Source of the DNA: an uncultured Lachnospiraceae bacterium
GTDB taxonomy: Bacteria > Bacillota > Clostridia > Lachnospirales > Lachnospiraceae
Length of the DNA: 50,151 nt
Reading direction: 5' to 3'
NCBI GenBank assembly: GCA_902772635.1
Contig: CACYBK010000108.1
Span: 1-50,151, forward strand
In this document: in pieces, positions 17,356 to 26,327 of the stretch
Position numbering within the stretch: the stretch's first letter is position 1
Layout: each line of letters begins with the position of its first letter
Made by a program: the position numbers and the translations under genes
The notes under the pieces: generated by a model
Told to the model about the DNA's origin: nothing
The model's input: the letters and a program-made list of their open reading frames with translations, nothing else
The model's database searches: none

Positions 17356-18078
17356 TCATTTAAGCTTCTGCGCAAGCTTCGCGATCGGCGCGAGGGTCTT
17401 GTTCAGCTCGTTGATAGCTTTCACAAGTGCTGCATTTGAATTTGATGCGGTACTTTGTGCAGCGGTCTTCCTTGTTGCTGCCTTCGTTGCCGGCTTTCTT
17501 CCTGCCGTCTTCTTTGCAGTTGTTCTCTTTGCCGCAGTCTTCTTAGCTGCTGCCTTCTTTGCAGTAGTCTTCACTGCTGCCTTTGCCCCGGTCTTTTTTG
17601 CTGCCGGTTTCCTGCCGGGCTTTTTCTTTTCAGCCGCCTTTGCTGTTTCCTTTTTAGCCGCATTCTTTGTGCCGGGCTTCCTTCCCGGCTTCTTCTTTTC
17701 AGCTGCCTTTGCTGTTTCCTTTTTTGCAGCATTCTTTGTGCCGGGCTTCCTTCCGGGCTTTGCCTTCTGTATCTCAGCAGGAACAGGAAGTCCTCTCTTC
17801 TCAAGATAATAAATATAATATCTCCTCAGCTCGGAATAATAAGCCGAAGCCTTCTTTTCATTCCCTTTGTAGATTTCAACCAAAAGCGCTTTGGCATCCT
17901 TTTCAAAATTGTCAGACTTCATAAGTGCCTCAAAGGTTTCTCTGTCCTTGAGCTTCCAGATACCGAAAGCCTTCGACAGCGCAACATTTGCGGATTTGTC
18001 GGAAACATTCTTTGATAAAAGATACTCCTTGAACGCTTTCTTTTCCTCTTCAAGCGCAAGATCAACATTTGCAGCCAA
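17356..18078 (-). CDS. Histone H1-like basic protein with AT-hook-like repeats
   Basis: 240 aa from a TTG at 18078 (GGAGG 6 nt upstream; the longer frame to 18159 starts at the -35 box of the promoter). The N-terminal ~90 residues form a folded, mixed-charge helical domain (EEEKKAFKEYLLSKNVSDKSANVALSKAFG is its start). The C-terminal half is Lys/Ala-rich like histone H1, with KPGRKP motifs that resemble AT-hooks. A 23-residue unit is duplicated exactly at the protein level (69-bp spacing in DNA, about 17612-17750). Probably binds DNA in the nucleoid, possibly RNA; inferred from composition only. Confidence 0.8.
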   Translation of the reverse strand: MAANVDLALEEEKKAFKEYLLSKNVSDKSANVALSKAFGIWKLKDRETFEALMKSDNFEKDAKALLVEIYKGNEKKASAYYSELRRYYIYYLEKRGLPVPAEIQKAKPGRKPGTKNAAKKETAKAAEKKKPGRKPGTKNAAKKETAKAAEKKKPGRKPAAKKTGAKAAVKTTAKKAAAKKTAAKRTTAKKTAGRKPATKAATRKTAAQSTASNSNAALVKAINELNKTLAPIAKLAQKLK

Positions 18079-18130
18079 ACCACACCTCCAAAAATTTTTA
18101 AAAAAAGAAAAAGTAATAAACAATGGATGT

Positions 18131-18159
18131 ATTCTAACCAATTCACCCAATGTGTGCAA
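18131..18159 (-). promoter_or_regulatory. Promoter of the histone-like gene
   Basis: Minus strand: TTGCAC (18154-18159), 17-nt spacer, TAGAAT (18131-18136). Leader of about 45-50 nt to the TTG start, which supports that start. Confidence 0.65.
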
Positions 18160-18200
18160 GATGGTTAATTATATTTTTTTAATTAATAGCACAAAAAAAT

Positions 18201-18223
18201 CCGGCGGAGCAAAACTCCGCCGG
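18201..18223. terminator. Terminator of the chemoreceptor gene, bidirectional
   Basis: CCGGCGGAG and CTCCGCCGG form a perfect 9-bp stem with a 5-nt loop. T runs flank it on both strands (ATTTTTTT on minus, TTCTTTTTTT on plus). It lies 18 nt after the stop at 18242. Confidence 0.92.
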
Positions 18224-18241
18224 TTCTTTTTTTATTGTTTT

Positions 18242-19981
18242 TTATCTCACCTTGAACTGTGATACAAGGTCATGCAGCGAGTGGGACTGCTCTGTGAGCT
18301 CGTTTGAAACTGCCGAACTCTCCTGCGCAGTCGCTGAGTTGTTCTGGATGACTCCGGAGATCTGCTCGATACCACCATTGATCTCCCTCATGCTCTGGGC
18401 CTGCTCGTTTGCCATTGAGCCGGCCTCTCTCATCATCTCTGCCAGGTTGTTTACTGCCTCTGTGACCTGCATGAGAACTCCCTGGGTTTCCTTCACTATC
18501 GCATTTCCCTTGTCTATCTCGCTGAGCGCCGTATCAACAAGCTCATGCGTACGCTGAACTGCCTCATTACTCTGCATTGCAAGCTCGCCGATCTCTTCTG
18601 CGACGACTGCGAAGCCTCGTCCGCTTTCTCCTGCACGTGCCGCCTCTATCGAAGCATTGAGAGCAAGAAGCTTGGTCTGTGAAGCGATCTCCTCGATGGA
18701 GCTTGCGACCTCTGCGATCTCCTTTGAGGAAGCCGTGATCCTGCTCATAGCCTCTGTAACCTGATCCATCTTTTCCGCACCCTTTGTCGCTTCCTGCTGA
18801 GCGTTCATGGACATCTCAACGCCCTTCTGAGAAGTGGATGCAAGCTGCTCCGTATGCTCTGTGACTGTAGCAACTGATGCTGTAAGCTCTTCAACTGCGG
18901 CCGCCTGATCTGTAGCACCTTCCGCAAGTTCGTTGGAGCCTTCAGACATATTGGACGCGCCCTGTGAAACCCGGTCTGTTGCCTCCCGGACATCATTCAT
19001 CGTATTGGAGAGACGGTTCGTAATGGTATCCATGGCATCCCTGATCGGGCTGTAATTTCCAAGATAAAGCTCGGGATTTGCAGCTCCGACAGTGAAGTCA
19101 CCGGAAGCGATGCTGTCAAGTGAGAGCGAGATGTCGTCGACGATACGCTTTGAAACCAGCGTCGATTTTTCCATATCCCTCGCAAGAGTTCCAAGCTCGT
19201 CCTGTGCGTCGTAATTGACATTCACATCGAGCTGTCCCTTTGACATCATCTCCGCGACCTTCGCAACCTCGTTCACCGGCGTCACGACGCTGTGAGTGAG
19301 CTGCTTCTGCGCATTTCTCATGAATACGATAAGGAGGAAGAGGAATACGACCGAAAGTCCTATCATTACAAAGAATATGATCCTGATGATAAGTGACATC
19401 CTGGTCATCTCGGTTGTGACATTCACCGTCATCTGGCGGGCATTCTGAACCGCGTCGGCAACTGCCGGACGAACCTCTTCATGCATCTTTGCATAGAGCT
19501 CGTCAAAATTGTCAAGCTGTCCGTCGGCAAGCTCCTTGCCCTCACTGAACATCTGAACAAGCTCGCTTCCCAGACGATCAAGGTTCTGGACATCCTGGTC
19601 GAGAGCCTTTACAAGCGGCGTCTCACCGCGGTATTTCTTCAGGTTCGCGACATCATCCTTCAGATTTTCGATCATCGTGACATCGAATTCCTCGATCTCT
19701 TCCTGACGCGTCGCAGCATCCTTTGTAGCGACAGCCATCCATGCCGATTTTCCGAAGTTCTGATTGTGGATACGAAGAAGTCCCTGATAAGTGTTCTGCT
19801 GATAATAGTTGTTGGTCATGCTGTTCAGACCGATGAAGGTGACGATCGTTGTCGCAAGAAGCAACGCGATCACAATGAAAAGATAAGTGTAGATGCGCTT
19901 GAAGGTATGTCCGAATTTCTTTTCGACCTTCATGTTCTTCATCTGCTCGTTGTCGAGCATTACTAATGATTTGATGCCCAT
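18242..19981 (-). CDS. Methyl-accepting chemotaxis protein
   Basis: 579 aa. Transmembrane chemoreceptor signalling to CheA/CheW. The first membrane helix (about residues 30-52) and the second (about 190-215) flank a helical extracytoplasmic region of about 135 residues that looks like a four-helix-bundle sensor. A HAMP domain (VTPVNEVAKVAEMMSKGQLDV) and a second HAMP-like segment follow. The signalling tip is intact: IEEIASQTKLLALNASIEAARAGESGRGFAVVAEEIGELA. The start at 19981 is 8 nt after GGAGG; a GTG two codons earlier is too close to it. Ligand unknown. No other che or flagellar genes are in the window. Confidence 0.95.
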   Translation of the reverse strand: MGIKSLVMLDNEQMKNMKVEKKFGHTFKRIYTYLFIVIALLLATTIVTFIGLNSMTNNYYQQNTYQGLLRIHNQNFGKSAWMAVATKDAATRQEEIEEFDVTMIENLKDDVANLKKYRGETPLVKALDQDVQNLDRLGSELVQMFSEGKELADGQLDNFDELYAKMHEEVRPAVADAVQNARQMTVNVTTEMTRMSLIIRIIFFVMIGLSVVFLFLLIVFMRNAQKQLTHSVVTPVNEVAKVAEMMSKGQLDVNVNYDAQDELGTLARDMEKSTLVSKRIVDDISLSLDSIASGDFTVGAANPELYLGNYSPIRDAMDTITNRLSNTMNDVREATDRVSQGASNMSEGSNELAEGATDQAAAVEELTASVATVTEHTEQLASTSQKGVEMSMNAQQEATKGAEKMDQVTEAMSRITASSKEIAEVASSIEEIASQTKLLALNASIEAARAGESGRGFAVVAEEIGELAMQSNEAVQRTHELVDTALSEIDKGNAIVKETQGVLMQVTEAVNNLAEMMREAGSMANEQAQSMREINGGIEQISGVIQNNSATAQESSAVSNELTEQSHSLHDLVSQFKVR

Positions 19982-20041
19982 AGTCACTGTCCTCCGTTTT
20001 CTAATGGAAGGTTAAGGATTACAAAAAGCACTATGCAAATT

Positions 20042-20070
20042 AGTATAGCGTTTTTGAGGGCAAATAGCAA
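20042..20070 (-). promoter_or_regulatory. Promoter of the chemoreceptor gene
   Basis: Minus strand: TTGCTA (20065-20070), 17-nt spacer, TATACT (20042-20047), about 60 nt upstream of the start codon. It is divergent to the promoter at 20116-20144. Confidence 0.6.
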
Positions 20071-20115
20071 TTGTACTAGATTGTTTTTCCGTACTTTTTT
20101 ACTTGATGCTTTTTC

Positions 20116-20144
20116 TTGCAGACGAGGGAAAACAGGATTATTCT
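20116..20144 (+). promoter_or_regulatory. Promoter of the DUF4203-like gene
   Basis: TTGCAG (20116-20121), 17-nt spacer, TATTCT (20139-20144). It lies inside the 5' end of the longest open frame, which supports the shorter start at 20190. Confidence 0.5.
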
Positions 20145-20189
20145 ATAGGGTGTTTTGCAAAACTTGAGAACGAACAGGAGAATAACGAA

Positions 20190-20804
20190 ATGACAATTTC
20201 AGGTCCTCTTCTTGTGGTCACGATCATCACGATAGCCATCGGTGTACTCAACTGCTTCTTCGGCTACTGGTGGTTTCGGGTAGGTCTTGTGATCTGCGGT
20301 CTTTTGATAGGCGCGGTCATTGGCGCCCTCGTCGCGCTGTTTTTCGCTCCGAAGCTCATTATTGTTCTGATGCTGGTATTTGGGATAGGACTTGCGCTGC
20401 TCTTCGGGTTCCTGAAAAAGGTAGGTCTTTTTGTCCTCTGCTTCTTCACGGGATCCGGGATAGTTGCGATCCCCGTCTTCTCGACCTACCTTATGGAGCC
20501 TCTTGCAAGGGCTGCAACCACGGCTCTTTCAGGCGGTTCAGACCTCTTCCCTTCGCTGAACCTGACCTCGCCCCTTATTATCTCGATCCTCATAGGACTT
20601 GCGGTGGCGATCATAGCAGTGATCTTTGAAAAGCCCGTGGTCATCATTATCTCTGCCATCCACGGAGGTGTGCTCATCGCCGGGGCTGTGGCAGGCATTT
20701 TCAATTTCAATGATATGACAAAGACGATCTTTACGATCGTCCTTGCAGTGGTCGGAGTCCTGGTTCAGAGCGGGATCTTCGGGGTTTTTAAGAAAAGGCA
20801 CTGA
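20190..20804 (+). CDS. TMEM198/DUF4203-like multi-pass membrane protein
   Basis: 204 aa. CAGGAG lies 9 nt before the ATG at 20190; an upstream frame to 20103 overlaps the promoter. About seven hydrophobic helices with small-residue-rich turns (GLVICGLLIGAVIGALVALFFAP; FFTGSGIVAIPV; GGVLIAGAVAGIF), the layout of the TMEM198/DUF4203 family. Function unknown; there are no catalytic motifs. It is alone on the plus strand here and converges on the GTPase-NYN gene with only 12 bp between stops and no obvious terminator, so 3' ends may overlap. Confidence 0.7.
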   Translation: MTISGPLLVVTIITIAIGVLNCFFGYWWFRVGLVICGLLIGAVIGALVALFFAPKLIIVLMLVFGIGLALLFGFLKKVGLFVLCFFTGSGIVAIPVFSTYLMEPLARAATTALSGGSDLFPSLNLTSPLIISILIGLAVAIIAVIFEKPVVIIISAIHGGVLIAGAVAGIFNFNDMTKTIFTIVLAVVGVLVQSGIFGVFKKRH

Positions 20805-20816
20805 AGAAAACCCGAC

Positions 20817-23444
20817 TCAAAGCTTTTCCCTTATCTCTCTTTCCGCGGCGTCAATGATGCCGCGGAAATTTTCTGCCGATATGACTGTCGCGCCCTGCGA
20901 AAGGACTATCATGCGCTCCACCCTGTCGCTTGTCGCGACACGGACCGATGAATCCCTTTTCCTTTTGATCGCGGTCTTTTCTATGTACTGGTCCGCGGTC
21001 TCAGCGGTCGCGGTAAAGACTATATGGATATTGTTGTAGCTGTAGGTTTCTGTCCCGTGGTCTTCAAGAAGATAGGCGTCATAGACCACGATGGTCTCGC
21101 AGCCTGTATAAGCCGAATAATTCGAAAGTATATCATTGAGCCTTCCTCTTGATGCGTCTATGCTTACCGAGGCAAGATCCTTTAATTCATCCCAGGAAAA
21201 TATCACATTATAGCCGTCAACCAGGAGGAGATCACTCTTCTTGAGGATCGGAAGATCAACCTTTTCCTTTCCTTCATAAGGCCGCTTTCTCTCGTCAAGC
21301 GCCCGCTTTATTGCAAGCTCGTTTTCCCGCTTTCTCTTTTTTTCAATGTCGCGGTCCCGCCCGCGGGGCTTCTCCTTCTGATTTGCGCTTTTTAAAAGCC
21401 CGTTCATTATAGAGTTTATGTCGCGGCTTTCACCCGTATTTTTTCCTGATGAGCCTGAAGCGAAGGACGTTTGACTTTGCTGCTTCACCGGATATACATA
21501 AGGAAGATGCATATGACATTCCACTTCATCCCACGGCACATAGACACCCGCGCCGTGCGAGCAGAAGATCGATCCGGCCGGATTCATGAGATCCCGCTCC
21601 GGGTCATACGAAAAACTTTCTATCACTTCTTCTCTCTCTTCAATCTCACCGAAACCGAAGGGCGTAATCTCAAGACTTCCCTCCCCTCTTGTAAAAGAGG
21701 AAAAATCCTTTTGATAATCATGAAGCTCTGAAGCGGGAAGAGTTCCATGTATGAAAACGCTGCCCGGATCATCTGATTGCACCGGAGGCTCCGAAACTCC
21801 CCTCATATTGCTGATATCGGTAAGTACCCTTCCTGCAAGGTCCTGCGGAACTCTCATCGAAAACGAAAGCAGCGGTTCAAGCAGTAAATTTTCAGCCCTC
21901 ATCAGGCCGTGTCGAAGAGCCCTTATCGCAGCCTCCCTGAAATCTCCGGGCTCTGTATGCTTCACATGACTCTTCCCGGAAACGAGGGTTATCTTTACAT
22001 CCGTAAGTCGAGAGCCTGTAAGTACTCCGCGCAGGCCTCTTGTCCTTTCAAGAAGGAAAAGGGTGTCTAGAACCTGCCTCTGATAAGTCTTTTCAAGGAC
22101 ATCGAAAGGGCAAGCCGAATCTATCAAAACGCCGCTGCCCCGCTCGCCTTCAGATATCAATAGATGCACCTCGGCATAATGCCGCAGGGGTTCATAATGC
22201 CCGACTCCTTCTATCCTTCCCCTGATAGTCTCCGCATATACAGGCCTTTCACTCAAAAGATCTACCTTCATATTGAAGCGGTCGAGAAAATTTGATCTTA
22301 TTATCTCTTCCTGAAGCGCTCCCGATATTGAAAGATGATAATCCCCTCTTTCCCTGTCAGCTTCTATCTCAAGATACGGCTCCTCTTCCGAAAGAACGGA
22401 AAGCGCGTTCTCAAAGTCATTTTTGTCAACAGAAGGATCCGGGACCAGCCTCATTCGCATCATCGCTGTATAAAGAGGCCTGATATCTTTGTTTATTGCT
22501 CCAAGCCCCTGACCGGCATAGGTTTTTTCAAGTCCGCAGACAGATACGATATCACCCGGAAAAGCTTCGGAAGCATTCTCATATTTTTCTCCCGAATAGA
22601 GCCTTATTTCCGTTACCTTTTCAGGCAACTCATCATCTCCTGTGATCACAGTATCCCTGACTTTCAGCACTCCGCTCATTATCTTCATAAAGGTGAGGCG
22701 GCGGTCGTTTTTCTCAATTGAAAAGACACGGGCTGAAAAAGGATCAGACTTCTTCTCTTCATTGCAAAGAGGTGAAGTGAGCGAGACAAGGCCTTCACAA
22801 AGCTCGTCTATCCCCTCATTCCTGAGTGCTGAGCCAAAGTACACGGGATTCAGCTTCCCCGAAAGAAAAAGCTTTTCCACGCTGCCGACGGGAAGGTTTC
22901 CATTTTCAAGATAGCTTCCAAGAAGTTCCTCATCAAGGAGGGCAAGTTCCTCGGCAGTCTCATTATCATTAAGGCGTGAAGCCTCTATGCACTGATCTCC
23001 AAGCCTTTGTCTGATGTCGGAAAAAAGTCTTTCCCTGTCAAATGAAATGAGATCAGTCTTGTTCACAAAGATAATAATGGGAACCTGATATCGCAAAAGC
23101 ATCTTCATCAGAAATTCAGTATGGGAGTTGACGCCGCTTGAAGCGGATATGATGAGGATCGCAGCGTCAAGGACTGACATTACGCTTTCAGCTTCTCCGG
23201 TGAGGTCCGAGTGCCCGGGGGTATCAAGAAGTGTGAAGGGATGATCAAAAAGCGTAAGCCTTGCCTGCTTTGAAAAGACAGTAATGCCGCGCTCGCGCTC
23301 TATTTCATTATTGTCAAGAAAACTGGTGCCCTTGTCGACTCTGCCGGCCTGCCGGACGGTGCCGCCCCTGAAAAGAAGCTGTTCCGAAAGAGTGGTTTTT
23401 CCCGCATCCACATGGGCAACTATTCCAAAGACAGTGTTTCTCAT
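20817..23444 (-). CDS. TetM/EF-G-like translation GTPase fused to a Rae1-like NYN endoribonuclease
   Basis: 875 aa. Residues 1 to ~650 are a complete ribosomal-protection-type GTPase: G1 AHVDAGKTTLSEQ, G2 region ERERGITVFS, G3 DTPGHSDLTGE, G4 VNKTDL, then EF-G-like domains II-V ending in LPASELHDYQKDFSSFTRGEG. A charged linker (~650-730) leads to a C-terminal NYN/PIN domain (731-875) very like Bacillus Rae1/YacP: LLLVDGYNVIFSW, IVVYDAYL, ETADQYIE and VATSDRVE carry conserved acids near 743, 789, 818 and 840. The tetracycline-contact loop YSPVS of Tet(M) reads as HVKHT here, so drug resistance is doubtful. It is the last gene of a five-gene run. Confidence 0.88.
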   Translation of the reverse strand: MRNTVFGIVAHVDAGKTTLSEQLLFRGGTVRQAGRVDKGTSFLDNNEIERERGITVFSKQARLTLFDHPFTLLDTPGHSDLTGEAESVMSVLDAAILIISASSGVNSHTEFLMKMLLRYQVPIIIFVNKTDLISFDRERLFSDIRQRLGDQCIEASRLNDNETAEELALLDEELLGSYLENGNLPVGSVEKLFLSGKLNPVYFGSALRNEGIDELCEGLVSLTSPLCNEEKKSDPFSARVFSIEKNDRRLTFMKIMSGVLKVRDTVITGDDELPEKVTEIRLYSGEKYENASEAFPGDIVSVCGLEKTYAGQGLGAINKDIRPLYTAMMRMRLVPDPSVDKNDFENALSVLSEEEPYLEIEADRERGDYHLSISGALQEEIIRSNFLDRFNMKVDLLSERPVYAETIRGRIEGVGHYEPLRHYAEVHLLISEGERGSGVLIDSACPFDVLEKTYQRQVLDTLFLLERTRGLRGVLTGSRLTDVKITLVSGKSHVKHTEPGDFREAAIRALRHGLMRAENLLLEPLLSFSMRVPQDLAGRVLTDISNMRGVSEPPVQSDDPGSVFIHGTLPASELHDYQKDFSSFTRGEGSLEITPFGFGEIEEREEVIESFSYDPERDLMNPAGSIFCSHGAGVYVPWDEVECHMHLPYVYPVKQQSQTSFASGSSGKNTGESRDINSIMNGLLKSANQKEKPRGRDRDIEKKRKRENELAIKRALDERKRPYEGKEKVDLPILKKSDLLLVDGYNVIFSWDELKDLASVSIDASRGRLNDILSNYSAYTGCETIVVYDAYLLEDHGTETYSYNNIHIVFTATAETADQYIEKTAIKRKRDSSVRVATSDRVERMIVLSQGATVISAENFRGIIDAAEREIREKL

Positions 23445-23453
23445 AAAGCCACC

Positions 23454-24107
23454 CTACATATGCAGTCTTTTTTTCATCTCACTGAAAAGAGTTCTTCCCC
23501 TGAAGACAAGGATCCCTGCAAGAGTCACGATACCTGCCAGAAAGCTTATCTGCCAGATCAGAATATGGGTGTCCTTCAGGATCAATACGACGACGATCCA
23601 TGAAAAGACGATGGCAGCAAGATTTACCGTAAAGCATACGACCACATTTGTGTCCCTGCCTCCGAGTGCCGCGATGAAATTCAAAATGATAAGCGGTATG
23701 AGCGGGCTTGGGATGATCGGGATAACCTCCGGATACCATAAGGAGCTGAGCCCCAAAGCCAGCATTCCTGCGACTGCGCAGCGGAATATTATCCCCGGAA
23801 TATATTCATGGGATCTCCAGATGCTCGTAAATGTGACCTCTCCAATGATAAGCCAAAGGAGCACGAGGAAGGTCTTCCCGAAAAAGGTCCTGTAATCCAG
23901 AAGGAGGGTGAAAAGAATTATCGAAAGAAAGGCTATCCAGAACAGGATATGTTCGACCTTGTAAAATATAAAGTACTTCCTCTCTTTTTTTACAAAGGGG
24001 AAGAACCTTACCTTCTCATCATTAAAGCCTGAAAGCTTGTTTCCGCAGAGAGGACATTTTTTTGCGCCGTTCCCGACTGAGATCTTGCATTTTTCACATT
24101 TTTTCAT
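23454..24107 (-). CDS. DUF6320 zinc-ribbon membrane protein
   Basis: 217 aa. An N-terminal zinc ribbon (C4-x2-C7 and C18-x2-C21) is followed by about six membrane helices. DUF6320 proteins are known only from Clostridia and relatives and are usually coded beside the condensation-fold protein found here; function unknown. Its ATG overlaps the last base of the upstream gene's stop region, and its stop is 9 nt before the GTPase-NYN start, so all three are probably co-transcribed. Confidence 0.75.
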   Translation of the reverse strand: MKKCEKCKISVGNGAKKCPLCGNKLSGFNDEKVRFFPFVKKERKYFIFYKVEHILFWIAFLSIILFTLLLDYRTFFGKTFLVLLWLIIGEVTFTSIWRSHEYIPGIIFRCAVAGMLALGLSSLWYPEVIPIIPSPLIPLIILNFIAALGGRDTNVVVCFTVNLAAIVFSWIVVVLILKDTHILIWQISFLAGIVTLAGILVFRGRTLFSEMKKRLHM

Positions 24108-25354
24108 CAGCGGATCACCCCCGTAGCATAGACTGTTACAGGAACGCCGTCATGCGAAAAGGTCCTGACAAAATCCCTGATCACGTCAGTCTGTGTATAA
24201 GGATTCGTGATCCCTATCACAAAATTGTCCCCAAAAGAATTTACGCAAAAGAACAGATTGTGGGAACTGCAGTACATGCTGTAATAATCAACAAAGCCTT
24301 CCATCTCTTTCGGGAGCGATACCCTGCCAAGGTTTGAAAGCACAGCTGAAGCGCCGGAATTCGTAAGGAAGGAGAAAAAGCGAAGGGCACCCTGCTTCAA
24401 AAAGAGGGGCACTGCGCGGATGACGCCATTTTTCTGAAAAGCCTGAATCTGTGCTATCTGGGCAGATATCTTTTCCGGCGTGAGACTTTCCTTCATCGAA
24501 AGATCATATTCCTTCGCGACCTCCGAAAGGCTCTCGTCTCCCGTAGGCACGCGGGAATATTTGATATCGCTGAAGAAATTCCTGATGGATTCCGATGGAT
24601 AAAAGCTCCGGAGATTTACCGGCATCTCAATGCTGACAGGCATCTTTTTCACGGCAAGGGGCATATTATTAATGAGAGCCATCACAAGAGCTGAACCGAG
24701 AAGGCTCGTGACCGTAACACCCAGAGCCTTCGCACGGGAGAGTATCTCCTTTGACGGCATATGAACTTCGATGAACTGGAGCTGGTCAAAGGGCAGCTTC
24801 GGCGAGAACTCGCGGAAGGCAGACTTTATATCTATCTTGTTTTTCCCGGCCTGCGCTTCGATATTATCAAAGCTGTTTTCGGAAAGCTTTCCCTTTAAGG
24901 GACCTGCACCGTAGTCGAGCGTCGAAAGCTCAGCCGGATGCACCCTTTTTAGATAATTAAACAGCAGGAGATTTACAAAATCGATGGCTCCGAAGCCGTC
25001 GCCAAGGACATGGAGCATATCAAAATTGATCCGCTTTTCATGATAGCTTATGAGATAATGAAGTCCGGTCTCATTATATCTTTCATACAGTTTCGGGCAG
25101 ACGCGCCTTCTCTCCTCCTCGACAACAGGTTTTAAAGACACCTCTTCCATATAATGCCAGAAAAGCCCCCTGTGGATCTTCACATTGATCTGCGGACGAA
25201 GGCGGGCTGTCTCCTCGGCAGCCTCCTGAAGAACATCTTTATTTATATACTCTTTCAAGGTGACGCTCACCCGAAGAGAACGCGTATCTCTCTTTACCAT
25301 AGTCGCGAGAAAGACATTCGCGACATTATCCACCTGATACCAGTCGCCTTTCAT
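24107..25354 (-). CDS. Condensation-fold acyltransferase (alcohol acetyltransferase-like)
   Basis: 415 aa, two-domain chloramphenicol-acetyltransferase-like fold. The NRPS-type HHxxxDG motif reads LHVLGDG (about residue 115), so the catalytic second His and the structural Asp/Gly remain. Late in the protein ASAVLSNLGRVSLP resembles the closing DFGWG-type region. Such proteins are annotated as alcohol acetyltransferases or as papain-like PapA relatives; substrate is unknown. No carrier protein is nearby. It is paired with a DUF6320 membrane protein and a lipid kinase, which suggests acylation of a lipid or surface glycolipid. Confidence 0.75.
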   Translation of the reverse strand: MKGDWYQVDNVANVFLATMVKRDTRSLRVSVTLKEYINKDVLQEAAEETARLRPQINVKIHRGLFWHYMEEVSLKPVVEEERRRVCPKLYERYNETGLHYLISYHEKRINFDMLHVLGDGFGAIDFVNLLLFNYLKRVHPAELSTLDYGAGPLKGKLSENSFDNIEAQAGKNKIDIKSAFREFSPKLPFDQLQFIEVHMPSKEILSRAKALGVTVTSLLGSALVMALINNMPLAVKKMPVSIEMPVNLRSFYPSESIRNFFSDIKYSRVPTGDESLSEVAKEYDLSMKESLTPEKISAQIAQIQAFQKNGVIRAVPLFLKQGALRFFSFLTNSGASAVLSNLGRVSLPKEMEGFVDYYSMYCSSHNLFFCVNSFGDNFVIGITNPYTQTDVIRDFVRTFSHDGVPVTVYATGVIR

Positions 25355-25395
25355 TGCTTTTGTTTCAACAACTCCTCCGCTTTTTCACTTCATCA

Positions 25396-26325
25396 TTATT
25401 TTTTTGCGGTGTCAGGGACACGGATCAAAAGTTTTCTCTTGAGGACGGATAGCCTTGCGTCAGCGCACTCTCCCCCAAATTCGCCGTCGAGAGAAAAATT
25501 GACGGCAGGCTCGCAGTGCATGATTATCTCTGATGCCTGGAAATGCTCCATATATTCGTTGTTGAGATCTCCTGCAAGAAGCTTGCTTATGACCGTATTC
25601 ACATCAAAGGGACCTTTTGGCATCCTGATCAAGGTCACCTCAAAAAGCCCGTCCTGCATGTCGACATTGTTGCCGAGAACTCCTGAAAAACCGCCGACAG
25701 ACTTTGTATTCGTGACCATCCCGAGGGCATAGTCGCCTTCATATTCGCTTCCGTCGCAAGTCGCCTTTATATGATAAGGCTTGATCTTGTTGAACTGCAG
25801 AAGCTCCGGAACGACTCTCATCATGTAGGCCGCGTGACCGAAGATATTTTTCATGTTCTGGGGCGTGTCATAGGAAATGTGGGTGAAATTCCCAAAGGCC
25901 GAAACATAGACAAAGTAGTTTGAAGCATTAAACATTCCTATGTCGTAACTTTCGGTCTTTCCTTCAATAATGACCCTTGCGGCTTCGGAAAGCTCGGACG
26001 GCATCCCGTGGCTTGCCGCGAAATCATTGGTAGAGCCGGCAGGCATATAGCCGATAGTAATTTCGGCTCCATCCTCCCTTTGCATGATCCCCTTCACCAC
26101 TTCATCAAGAGTACCGTCTCCTCCCGCCACCGCGATGAGGCCATACCGCTTCGTATCAAGCTCTCTTGCAGCCCTCTCGGCGTCGCCCTTTTCAAGGGTC
26201 GGGCGCACGGTGACCTGATAGCCGCCCCGCGCAAAGACTTCAAGTATCTCCGTAAGTGAAGCCTTCACCTTTCCCTTGCCCGCGATGGGATTGAATACAA
26301 AAAATATTTCCTTTTTTTCGTCCAT
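25396..26325 (-). CDS. Diacylglycerol kinase-family lipid kinase (YegS/DgkB-like)
   Basis: 309 aa, usual length. The family phosphorylates diacylglycerol or related lipids with ATP at the membrane surface. The nucleotide motif is AVAGGDGTLDEVV, preceded by NPIAGKGK; YMPAGSTNDFAASHGMP is the second substrate-loop signature; the C-terminal beta domain holds VNFSLDGEFGG. The start has GAGGA 9 nt upstream and follows the SGNH hydrolase stop by 2 nt. The exact lipid cannot be told from sequence. Confidence 0.9.
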   Translation of the reverse strand: MDEKKEIFFVFNPIAGKGKVKASLTEILEVFARGGYQVTVRPTLEKGDAERAARELDTKRYGLIAVAGGDGTLDEVVKGIMQREDGAEITIGYMPAGSTNDFAASHGMPSELSEAARVIIEGKTESYDIGMFNASNYFVYVSAFGNFTHISYDTPQNMKNIFGHAAYMMRVVPELLQFNKIKPYHIKATCDGSEYEGDYALGMVTNTKSVGGFSGVLGNNVDMQDGLFEVTLIRMPKGPFDVNTVISKLLAGDLNNEYMEHFQASEIIMHCEPAVNFSLDGEFGGECADARLSVLKRKLLIRVPDTAKK

Positions 26326-26327
26326 GT

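Noticed and set aside
17399..18015. Plus-strand frames rich in Phe/Ala/Val or Cys/Leu
   Set aside because: These are the complement of the Lys/Ala-rich histone-like gene; the composition follows from the repeat and not from a membrane protein.
20817..23444. Tetracycline resistance gene of the tet(M) class
   Set aside because: The fold is alike, but the YSPVS contact loop is replaced and a nuclease domain is attached; better described as a ribosome-associated GTPase fusion.
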